A DNA stretch of 64,000 nucleotides, taken from contig JAZGTN010000119.1 of NCBI GenBank assembly GCA_037783415.1, positions 620,001 to 684,000 on the forward strand, in the 5' to 3' direction. The position numbers and the translations under genes are program-made. Numbering within the stretch: the stretch's first letter is position 1; every line of letters begins with the position of its first letter. The notes beneath the pieces were generated by a model, which saw only the letters and a program-made list of their open reading frames with translations, did not search any database and was not told the DNA's origin. Of this stretch, positions 46,743-57,700 are shown piece after piece. This stretch comes from Leptasterias polaris. Lineage: Eukaryota > Echinodermata > Asteroidea > Forcipulatida > Asteriidae.

Positions 46743-48749
46743 GAAATCAAATCATATCAAACATTATACAATTTTCTGTAATAAAGAAATTAATTCTACT
46801 TTAATTTTAATATAATAAGCTACAATATATTTTGCTAAACCTTTAAAATCCCCACAAAACATTTCATTTATTACTTTTTCAAAAATTTGAAAGGAATCAA
46901 GTTACACCATAGTTACACACACGAAAATTTCACCCCAATGTTGAAAAAAAAAGAACTGGCTATTATTATTTTCGTTGTCATCTACTTGTTTTTCCTCCAA
47001 AGGACTAAAATGTTTTCAGCAAGGTTTTCTTTATGTGTTGAACCTGAAGAGGATGCTATCCAAATTATCGGAAACATTGCATTTATATTTTTTTATACTC
47101 CATCTAAATGAAAGTCTACACTATTTCAAGAACAAATTGTCAATTCTGAGTTGTTTTTGACCGTTCCCAAAACATTTCAATACCATTTTTTCAGCATGTC
47201 AAATTTTCGGCGTCTAAGCTACGCGGTCTAACTTGACTGGGGAGTCAATGGATCTACAACTTGTGTTATCCGAGTCTAAACTGGTTGAAGTGTTGGTTTA
47301 CAACTTTTGGTGTGTAGTCCCATGTGCTTTCTGAACCACAACTCATGATTTTGAGCCAACAATTTTGTGGAACTTGAGTCCCAAGGTTGTGGAATCCGAG
47401 TTAAAGAAATTTAGTCGCAACTTGTGAAATCAAAGTCATACCGTAACTTATAATTCTGAGTCCATAGAATGTGTAACCCGAGCGATAATTATTTGTGGAG
47501 TTGGAAACATCAGAAACTGCTGGATCCCAGTCACAACAGAATGACAGTTATTATTATTATTATCATTAGGGCCTACTGATAATAATAATAATAATAATGG
47601 TTCATTCATTTGAAGAAAATAACAGCCAAAGTGCTGACATTATTCAAGTTAGTTCTGCCATGGTTTTTTAAGTCCATTACGCTTAAAATCGAGCTATGCA
47701 TGGGTTTTTGTTCAACATAGTTTTGTGAACAATCACATTCAACTTTCTGGAAACGCGAGCGAACAGTGAAATGTGGTGCATGGTGGACCCAGTTCAAAGA
47801 GCTGATAAAGCACACACAAAAATAGCTGAGCGTAACAAATTATGTAATGCTAGAATTAGGTTACAATTTCATATGTACCACCTGTGGCTGTATTCTGTTC
47901 AGTTTTACTGGCACTAAAATGTCTGCTTAGGTAGCTCTATTAAATTGGTCGCCATGTCTAGTTTAGTGGCAAAGTTTGGTCACTTACCAGACCAGCATGC
48001 ACCTCATTCCACTGATGACGCGCTCGTACCGAGTAGTTGCGAGAATGGTACTTCAATGTACTTCAATGGTGTACAGACAATTATGTACAAAACCACACAT
48101 AGTATATGGCGGAGGTAAGCTACACTATCATAACGTACAAAACATCTAGCTTCAAATTGTACATTTTGAGTTTCGGAAGTGAAACTTCGCAATCAAATCA
48201 AACCGTACATCTGTGATAGACGCCTTGCATATAATATGACGTCACAAGCCCAAACAGGGTGTAAGGTTACGGTTTGGGGTGTAGGTTTTGCAGTACGTGT
48301 GGGGTTAGAAATAGGGGGAACGTTTTGACTGTGATAAGTCAAAAGGTATCTAATCTATGTTCAGATATTCATGTTATTTTTTATTTCAGCAATTACTTAT
48401 TGCAACGGATTAATTAGTTACCATTTAAATTCTAATAAAAATGAAGGCACTGTGACCAGTTCTGCACCTGGACAATCATTGAAAGCTCACGTGGCACTTT
48501 ATAGTCGAATCTCGTTATAACAAGATCGAAGGGACTGGCAATAATTACAATGGGGTATCAAAACCAAGAAACACATGCAGGCACAAATGAGATTCGGAAC
48601 TTCGGAATGTGCTCTTTATAACGAGATTTGACTGTTAAACGAAACTGTTTATAACGATACTCTTTCTATAGCGACACCTGTCTCTACAGAATTGCCCCTG
48701 GGTCACTTGGTGACAGTGCTGGTAATTGAAGGCAGTTGTGTACGCCCAT

Positions 48750-48797
48750 TTAGGGCTTTCCATTTTCCTTCTCGGAAAGCTTCCGCTCATCACTTCT
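48750..48797 (-). CDS. SLCO: OATP last coding exon: 15-residue charged tail
   Basis: After a strong acceptor (TTTTCATTTCAG), the required phase 0 gives RSDERKLSEKENGKP and TAA. Short, charged C-terminal tails are common in OATPs. There is little homology to score, so this rests on phase, acceptor quality and position. Confidence 0.65.
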   Translation of the reverse strand, partial: RSDERKLSEKENGKP

Positions 48798-51700
48798 CTG
48801 AAATGAAAAAAAAAGTAAAATAAATTTTTAATTTGTATTATTAATATTGTTATCATTATTATGATATACTTCCGTAAACGAAACCAAGGATGCCTCATAA
48901 GTGAACTTAATCACTGTAGCTCGCAAGCCTGAGGAAACCTGTAAACAAGGGTGCTTGCTCATGAACCAGAAACATTGGGGTTAACCCCCCTATTCTCCCA
49001 CGATAAGTATTCTGGCGTCGTCTCAGTGCTATAAGGTAATTGCAATTTCACATTTGTCATAATTAAAAGGTGGCAATGTTTCTTTTTGCCAAACAAATAC
49101 TTTGAATACCACTTTTGATCAATAAACTTCATTTACCAGGAGATCCAAAATCTGCAAAAGCAATTTCTTGAAACCCCCAAAATTGCACTAATGACCTTAT
49201 GTCCTCAGCAGACGCTGGTTCTTTTTATCAGCACTACCAATCCTAGTACACTGGAACCACGGCTTAAAGGGACAGAGCAAAGGTGGTAAATTGTCTTGCT
49301 CAAGGACACGCGAGCCACGACCGGGACTCGAACCATCAAACTGCTGATCAGAAACACCAGAGCTTGATTCTGGTGCTCTCTCTCTTTCTCTCTCTCTAAA
49401 CGTCGATGGATTTGAGGTTCTTGTGGGGTAAAAACGTGATATTTTATTGTGTATTTCATTTTATTTTGTTTGGTTTGTTTGTTGCTGTTTTTCATCTTGT
49501 AGAAACCAGAAACTTTCACATGTGTCTAATCTTGTATTTGTCTAGGTAATTTGCCTATAAATCATCGATACGTTCACGAAAACTACCTTTAACTTTGCTT
49601 TAACTGAGTTACTTTTGTAGCCTATTGTTATTTTCATGCATGATTAGGCAGGACACTGAAGCTAGAAAGATATAGCTGGGTGTGACCACACTTAGTCTTT
49701 CTTCTCTACAAGACTACCAGAGTGGACGCATGCATCTTAGTTTAGTCCCATTGGAACAATTCAATAAGGTTTTCATACGTATTAATAGTAGGTCTTTTCC
49801 TTAGCTTAGGTTTTGCTTCAGTTTAGGGTACGGTTAGACACCTCATTCAACACTGTGTATTATTGACCGTAAGCTAGCTTAGTATTCTTCTATAATTATT
49901 TGAGCAAGTGTGTTCACCAAGGTGTTGGTTGTAGTAGACAGCCACCCAAAATGCAAACACACTTCTCCACCATCCGTCGACGCCGACCCAGCTGCACCAT
50001 CCACTAATGGAGGCAGAACATGATAAAGATGATAAAGATAGGGTAAGTTGTAAAGTATCAGAACCCTTCAAACCTATACAGTGTCACTTACCCTCTTGGA
50101 ACGGATGGCAAAGTAGACGCCGATAAAAAAGAAACTAGAGGCGACTTTGATGATCGCAATCAGACCCTGGAAGGCGAGCCGGATTCCACCTCTGTCATAC
50201 ACCCAGCACGCACCCCTCTCTTTGTTTTCGTACCCCCAAAGAATGCAGGCTGAATTGATTGCTGCACCGAAAAAGACTGGTGCTGGGAAGTAACCTTTTA
50301 AAAGAAAAGCAAACAAATATTAAAAATTGCCATGAAACTTTACACAAAATACATTAGTGCAAACAATATATACATGAAATAAAAATTACAATCTGATATT
50401 ACTGATTTATAACGTATTACTACGGATTCACAATCTGTTCTTACTGATTTATAATCTGTCACAGCGGATTCAAAAACCATTACTACGAATTGTGGGTCTG
50501 TTTATTCATCCGTTACAAGGGAGTGTAAATCCGTTATTACTGACAAACGGGCGACGCAACCCAATCGTCCTATAATTATCCATATAGGAATGTTATAATA
50601 AATTTTGGAGCGTCGTATCATACATGGTAGAATACAAGAAGACACAAATCAATTGACAAAGCTCTGTACGTATGTGCCGTATTAATTCCTAATGTTTTTA
50701 ATATTTACCGAACAGATTCAGGAAAAGTGTCTGAAAACCGAGAGCCGCTGACCTCATGTCGTCTTCAACGATTCTGTTGATGAAAAAATTAAATATTAAC
50801 ATTTAAAAGATCTATTTTAAAACAAGGATGGTGTGTTGACTAACACAAATGCCCTGCTGACATCAATCTCATTCATCTTAGACAGAGCTCAGACAACATA
50901 TTTCTTTTGTTTCAGCCGTAATGACCTTTACATTTGACCTATGGGGTAAAAAAACACGATAGGCTTCCTGGGATCCCAAGATTAGTTCACACACCAAGTT
51001 TGGAGTTTATATCAAATCCTTCAGGAGATATCGCTCGGACAACTCTTCTTTTGTTTTAGTCACAATGACCTTGATATTTACCCGAGCAGGTCCAAAAGCA
51101 AAAAGGCTTCTTGTGGATCGGCGAAGTGGCTAAATGGACCCTATGGTTAACTATAGGTCGACTATTTTGACTGGTTGACTTTTGACCAGGCTGGTCGACC
51201 ATTGGTCGACTACTGCGGTCGACCATTGGTCGACTACTGCGGTCGACCATTGGTCGACTACTGCGGTCGACCATTGGTCGACTACTGCGGTCGACCATTG
51301 GTCGACTACTGCGGTCGACCATTGGTCGACTACTGCGGTCGACCATTGGTCGACTACTGCGGTCGACCATTGGTCGACTACTGCGGTCGACCATTGGTCG
51401 ACTACTGCGGTCGACCATTGGTCGACTACTGCGGTCGAGCATTGGTCGACTACTGCGGTCGACCATTGGTCGACTACTGCGGTCGACCATTGGTCGACTA
51501 CTGCGGTCGACCATTGGTCGACCATTGGTCGACTACTGCGGTCGACCATTGGTCGACTACTGCGGTCGACCATTGGTCGACTACTGCGGTCGACCATTGG
51601 TCGACTACTGCGGTCGACCATTGGTCGACTACTGCGGTCGACCATTGGTCGACTACTGCGGTCGACCATTGGTCGACTACTGCGGTCGACCATTGGTCGA

Positions 51701-54700
51701 CTACTGCGGTCGACCATTGGTCGACTACTGCGGTCGACCATTGGTCGACTACTGCGGTCGACCATTGGTCGACTACTGCGGTCGACCATTGGTCGACTAC
51801 TGCGGTCGACCATTGGTCGACTACTGCGGTCGACCATTGGTCGACTACTGCGGTCGACCATTGGTCGACTACTGCGGTCGACCATTGGTCGACTACTGCG
51901 GTCGACCATTGGTCGACTACTGCGGTCGACCATTGGTCGACTACTGCGGTCGACCATTGGTCGACTACTGCGGTCGACCATTGGTCGACTACTGCGGTCG
52001 ACCATTGGTCGACTACTGCGGTCGACTACTGCGGTCGAGCATTGGTCGACTACTGCGGTCGACTACTGCGGTCGAGCATTGGTCGACTACTGCGGTCGAG
52101 CATTGGTCGACTACTGCGGTCGAGCATTGGTCGACTACTGCGGTCGAGCATTGGTCGACTACTGCGGTCGACCATTGGTCGACTACTGCGGTCGACCATT
52201 GGTCGACTACTGCGGTCGACCATTGGTCGACTACTGCGGTCGAGCATTGGTCGACTACTGCGGTCGAGCATTGGTCGACTACTGCGGTCGAGCATTGGTC
52301 GACTACTGCGGTCGACCATTGGTCGACTACTGCGGTCGACCATTTGGAATCAGCTTCAGGACCATTGTTTCTTCCGTTGTCACATAGCCCATGCTAACAT
52401 GTGTAAGCGCAGAAGGGAACCAGTGACACTATCATTTTATAGCGAAAAGGCGGAAGGCCATGCCGATGGTTGGCTAGACTTCGATTGAGTACGTCACTGC
52501 GCATGTACGTTGCTAGTCAGTGGTCAATTAAGGGCGCCCTCGAACTTGCTTCTACATAGTATACGTCACGCCTGCATTAGCCCCTCGCTTTGCCTATTAC
52601 GTCACGCCTGCATTAGCCCCTCGCTTTGCCTATTACGTCACGCCTGCATTAGCCCCTCGCTTTGCCTATTACGTCACGCCTGCATTAGCCCCTCGCTTTG
52701 CCTATTAGCAGTTGGCACGCGCGATATATATCAAATTTAAATGTTTCTCGCAAAAGTTCTATTGATTGTAACTGACCTTAAAGTAATCAGTACGAGTCCA
52801 CTCTGGCCAAGTCCACTCGCGAAGATCAGTACTATGCTGCTTACAATCAAAACAGGTACATGCCAGTCCTGGCAGTCGGCTTTACACTCCCCATCAACTG
52901 CCGTTCCATTCCCAAGCTGGGACTCTTCGATACACCTGCAGTCATAAAAGCTCTGAAATAGAAACATTAAATTAATTCTAATCGTGCATAATTATTATTT
53001 AAATAACAATGTTAGAGGCGGGATTTACTTTCGGTAATTATTCCAACTTACTAACAAAGGAGCACTGGAGAGCAGGTGATATTATAAGACGTTGCCAGAG
53101 ACGACACCGTTGAAGTAATGTAGTTTTAGAGTAAGAGGTAATTTGTCCACCAAAAATGTTGAATCTGTAATAGACCTTATGCATATGACGTCATTTGTGT
53201 AGGGCGCCCTCACCTAGAGGTCAAAAGGAAGATGTTCATTGGTCAGTCCTGTGCGCCGCGCGTACAAATCAGCGCGTTTCCATTGTTTCATCATCAGTTT
53301 ACCTCTAAGATGGCGGCTTGGTGACGTCAATGCATAAGGTCTATAGGCGTTAGGTATGAAGCCTTACTAGGTTATCTGTAAGCACACAATTCTATGCAAC
53401 AATGGTATTTTTTTCTTCCATTGTTTTCTCGCAACTTCGACGATTATTGAGCTCAGTATGGTGGCCCTGAAGGGACATCGCACATCGCAAATATCTTTGC
53501 AAATATTTGCGATGTCGCAAATATCTTTGCAAATATCTTTGCAAATATTTGCGATGTCGCAAATATCTTTGCAAATATCTTTGCAAATATCTTTGCAAAT
53601 ATTTGCGATGTCGTAAATATCTTTGCAAATATTTGCGATGTCGCAAATATCTTTGCAAATATCTTTGCAAATATTTGCGATGTCGCAAATATCTTTGCAA
53701 ATATCTTTGCAAATATTTGCGACATCGCAAATATCTTTGCAAATATTTGCGATGTCGCAAATATCTTTGCAAATATCTTTGCAAATATTTGCGATGTCGC
53801 AAATTTCATTGCATACTTTGTTGCATACTTTGTTGCATAGTTGGCATATTTGTGTCGAGAATTTTTTCAAGAGCCTAAAGGGTTGTTTGGGTTCCAGCCT
53901 TCATTCCATTAACATGTACACCCAGGTGAATAGTCGGATACAGTCTGCTTTGCGCCGTGTCAAATGCACTGAGATTGAGAATGAGATGAAGGCAGATGTT
54001 GACATCCGTGGTCGTTTTTTTGATGAATCTCAACCAAAAAAGGCATCAAGTCAACAAGATCAGCATTATGCCACCTTCAAAAGGATCAGTGGTGAGGATT
54101 GTTAATTAATGTTGTGTAGTTACGATAATCGGTTGTCCGTCCAGAGCAGAGGGGATGGCTCAAGGTCCTTTCTCTAATAGAATAGTAGTACTACATGTAC
54201 GTACTACGGTACATGGAGGTAGCAACCTACTCCCATGGAGTCTGGACCTCCATGGAAAGTATAAAAAGGCCACCAGGCAGGACCCAATTTCATAAAGCTG
54301 TTTAGCAGAAAATACTGCTTGGAAAATGTACTATTTGCTTAGCAAAATTTAGCAGGGTACCAGTCGCAACTATGTTAACTTTATGGAATACACTGGCAGT
54401 AGCTAACCTGTTTGTTTCTGTTTAGCAAAGTGTTTGTGCTTAACACTTTTTTTGACAGGCTTTATGAAATTTGGCCCAGGACTCGAGTCAATACATACGG
54501 CAGGTACCGATAAATAGTCAGGTAGTCGTTGCGATAATCGTAATCCACCATCCTCCCGACGGTCGGAGAAGTTGGTGGGTTACGATTATCACAACTAAAC
54601 GCTGTACCAAGTACGAAGTAGGGCCCAAGTGTCTTGTTTTTAAATTGAACTGCAAAATTAATGTAATGAGCAAACACCCCCCCCCCCTAAAAAAATAAAA

Positions 54701-57700
54701 AACATTACCCCTCTTACCTGACCCTGGGTTCGGGTATAATTGACTGTTGGATTAGATCATTTATACAACTCAAGACAACACTAACCATAAAAGCTGTACT
54801 AACAGATTTTTCCAAAACATTGTGATCTCTGTCACAATTGTCGAGACTGTTACAGAAAAATAGTTGCGACTCATCTTTTTCAGTTTTTGACTTCTTACAG
54901 AACCCAAATGTGTGTGTGTGTGGGGGGAGGGGGATCTCCTATGGGTTGTTGGACTGGACAAATCAGAAGAGTATATTTCCACCCTTACTCATATGTACAT
55001 GATTTCTTCAAAATGGGAAAACTTTGCGTTAACAAAAATTGACATGAACTGTTAACCTTACCTAATTTGTTATTCTTCTACTACTTTGTTTGCAGAAAAT
55101 ATCGCAATGTTGAATACCAGCAAGTTGTCAGATGGTGTTGGGGCTACCTTGGAAGGTTCAACAGAGTGCCACTTCCTTCATGTACATGTATAATGGACGC
55201 CATCCGAACGATGTAACCCAACCCCAATGGACAAAAGGATTTTTGTACCCCCACCACCACTAGACTAAAAGTAATTTAAAAAAAATAAAAAAAATATTGC
55301 CAATCTTATTGTACGAGTTCCTCATCTCACCTGAATTTAGGGTGGGTAATGTGTTATTTATAGCCGCTATAGTTGGTAAAATGTTTGTAAATGCTCCCAA
55401 ATGAGATTCAAAAGTTAGACGGCTAGACGCACAAATAATTTGTCAAACATATAGCCCAAGCTGTTGTGTCTCTCACTGGTTTGTATTCACACTACATATT
55501 ACATACATGGAAGTTTTACGGTAAAGAGGCTTCAAAAGGGGAACTTTTTTGAGAACCACAATCTTGGATAAAAATCTGTAAACATTTGGTTCACTGAGAT
55601 GGGATGGATGTCATTACAAGAACATCGCTATAATCCGGTGAGGTTTGTGGTAACACCAACACACCATGTGAATGATCTCTTTGTGGTGGTCCTGAAAAGA
55701 AATGGTGGTTTCACAACTTGATGTTTTGATCAGTATGCTCTGTTCGTCTTCATGAAGTTGTCAAACCACCACTGCTCAAAAGAAATTTTACACATGATGT
55801 CACTGCAAACCTCACCTGATTGCACTTCCACCATGCAAAGTTTAAATTATACTTAAATTCTAGAATATGATCAAAACATGTTCAGCTAGGCTGGTGCATA
55901 GTTTTCAGGATTGAGGATACAAACATGGTGGCCTCCATTTACTATAAATTTTTAGATGATCAACGAGTAAATGACAATAAACACTTTTAATGTACACACA
56001 TCAGTCTTTATGAGTATTATTTTATTTAAAAGTACCCCTCTTCAGTTTCAATTGAAAGCAGCTTATTTAAAAGAGAATGTTGCTAACCCTTCTTGAATAA
56101 TTAAAGACATTCTAAACAACCACCTTACATACACAAAGCAGTATTTTATAAGTTAAAAGTATTATTTAATGTCAAGAATTTTTTTAAATAACACTACCCA
56201 TGTATTAGCATAGTTGACCTCCCCTTTGTAGTTTCAAATTTGAGGCATTAAATAGAAAACGACTAAATTAAAAAGGGAATATTGCCAAACTAATTCTTTG
56301 CGTTGCTTACTCGTCTTGCATTAAAAGACCACCTTATCAAAAATGATCAGCTCAATTAAGAAAATGTAAACAAAAAGTACAAATTACAGTCAACACTAGC
56401 AAGTTAGGTTTTCTGGCAACTTGTAAACAAAGACGTGTAATTGATGTTTTGTGTTTGCCCTGGATGAAAACACATTACACATGAAATGTTTTCTCACTGT
56501 GAATACTCCAACTCCTCTGTCTCCCCCCCCCCCCCCCCCCTCCCCAAACAACTCCTGTACTTCACCATGCAATAAGCACAAACTAGGGCTGCTCATTAAT
56601 TTTACACAGCAAACAAAATTAATATTTAAAACAATAATAATAATAATAACAAATAATTATACATGTACTCAATAAAACCCTACATTTAAATTACCTGATG
56701 TGGTTGTGGTCAAATAAAAGTTACATAAACGTCTCATAAGATAATAAAGGTGTACAGAAATATGTACAATGTGATCAACAAGGTAAACAATCCAAAATGG
56801 CTTGCTGAATTAATCATAGTGACCATCAGAAATATTCCTCTGCATGTACAATAAGGTATTTAAGCAAACTATCTGAAATGTATCTACTCAATACATGTAT
56901 TAGGATGACAAAAGAGACTTTGTTTTCATTTAATTTATTCTGGTTGTGAAGCCAAGGACTCTCAGAAAAGCGAACGAAATCAATGTACTAGCAAATAACC
57001 AAATGGAAAAAAAGACAAGGAAGTTTCAATTTTAGATGCGGGAGGAAAACCCATGCAGTCAGGTAGGGACTGAAAACCCAATCCACATAGTGCCCCCAGC
57101 AGGATTCGAACCAGAGTCCTACAGGTGAAAGGTGAGGAAAGATACCTCTACACCAACCCAACCACCTCATTGAAACGGGGGATAGTTTAATTTTCATTAT
57201 CGCATTGTTTTCCTATTCTCCCTTTACCACAATTTGGGGCAGTACTGATTTGGGGTCACTTTCTGTCCCGCTTGCCATCATCACCAATCACCGCCTTCTC
57301 CCCAGACTACTCCTGAATTGTTGACCCTTGTCCCTTCTTTGAACAACCATCATCGGCCTTTGTTCTTTTATTAGACTTCTTCCCAGTTGTGCTCTTCTTT
57401 CTTATTGATGAATCATCACCTTCTTCAGTTAATACTTTTCTTCTCTTCAGATGTTGTCTCGCTCTTCCCAGCCTGCTCTGTGTTTCTTGGACATCTTCAA
57501 TGCCAGGTTTAGGTTGAGGTCTGCCAACAGGTTCAGTTATTAAATTAAACCTTGACACAAAACTTTCCACAGCAGTGTCCTTGTCTGGTCTTGTTACCGT
57601 GCTTGAGTGATAGGGGGCCAGGATTGCAAACAAGCTGAAGAAAATTGGACTTTATGTCTTCTCACCCTGCTGATAAAGGAGCACTGTCGCCTTGATGACT

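Larger units (their letters stand above)
39100..48379. other. Intergenic region between the convergent VGLUT and OATP genes
   Basis: Contains the presumed VGLUT 3' UTR end, several MITEs and palindromes listed separately, a poly(T) tract (44607-44632) and degenerate AT-rich repeats (47230-47530). No gene recognised. Confidence 0.6.
50774..52776 (-). other. OATP intron filled by satellites
   Basis: The 24-bp and 36-bp tandem arrays account for about 1.3 kb of this 2-kb intron. The rest shows no coding signal. Confidence 0.7.

Noticed and set aside
49874..50071. Trp-rich minus-strand frame after the OATP exon as its C-terminus
   Set aside because: It lacks family features, and the exon has a clear GTAAGT donor leading to a better phase-matched last exon at 48797.
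51187..52343. CRISPR-like regular array
   Set aside because: Units are contiguous with no unique spacers, and the context is eukaryotic.
51175..52488. Very long open frames (up to 437 codons) on both strands
   Set aside because: They cover the 24-bp satellite, which is a multiple of three with no stops in several frames; the products are pure repeats.
53367..53870. Repetitive Ile-Cys-Lys-Asp / Lys-Tyr-Leu frames, also at 60020-60640
   Set aside because: They are translations of the tandem array in the inverted arms of the 7.1-kb element.
53914..54105. 63-codon frame in the left arm as the first exon of the P2X7-like gene
   Set aside because: Its GTGAGG donor would leave phase 1, while the P2X7-like exon needs phase 2, and the frame is not conserved in the right arm.
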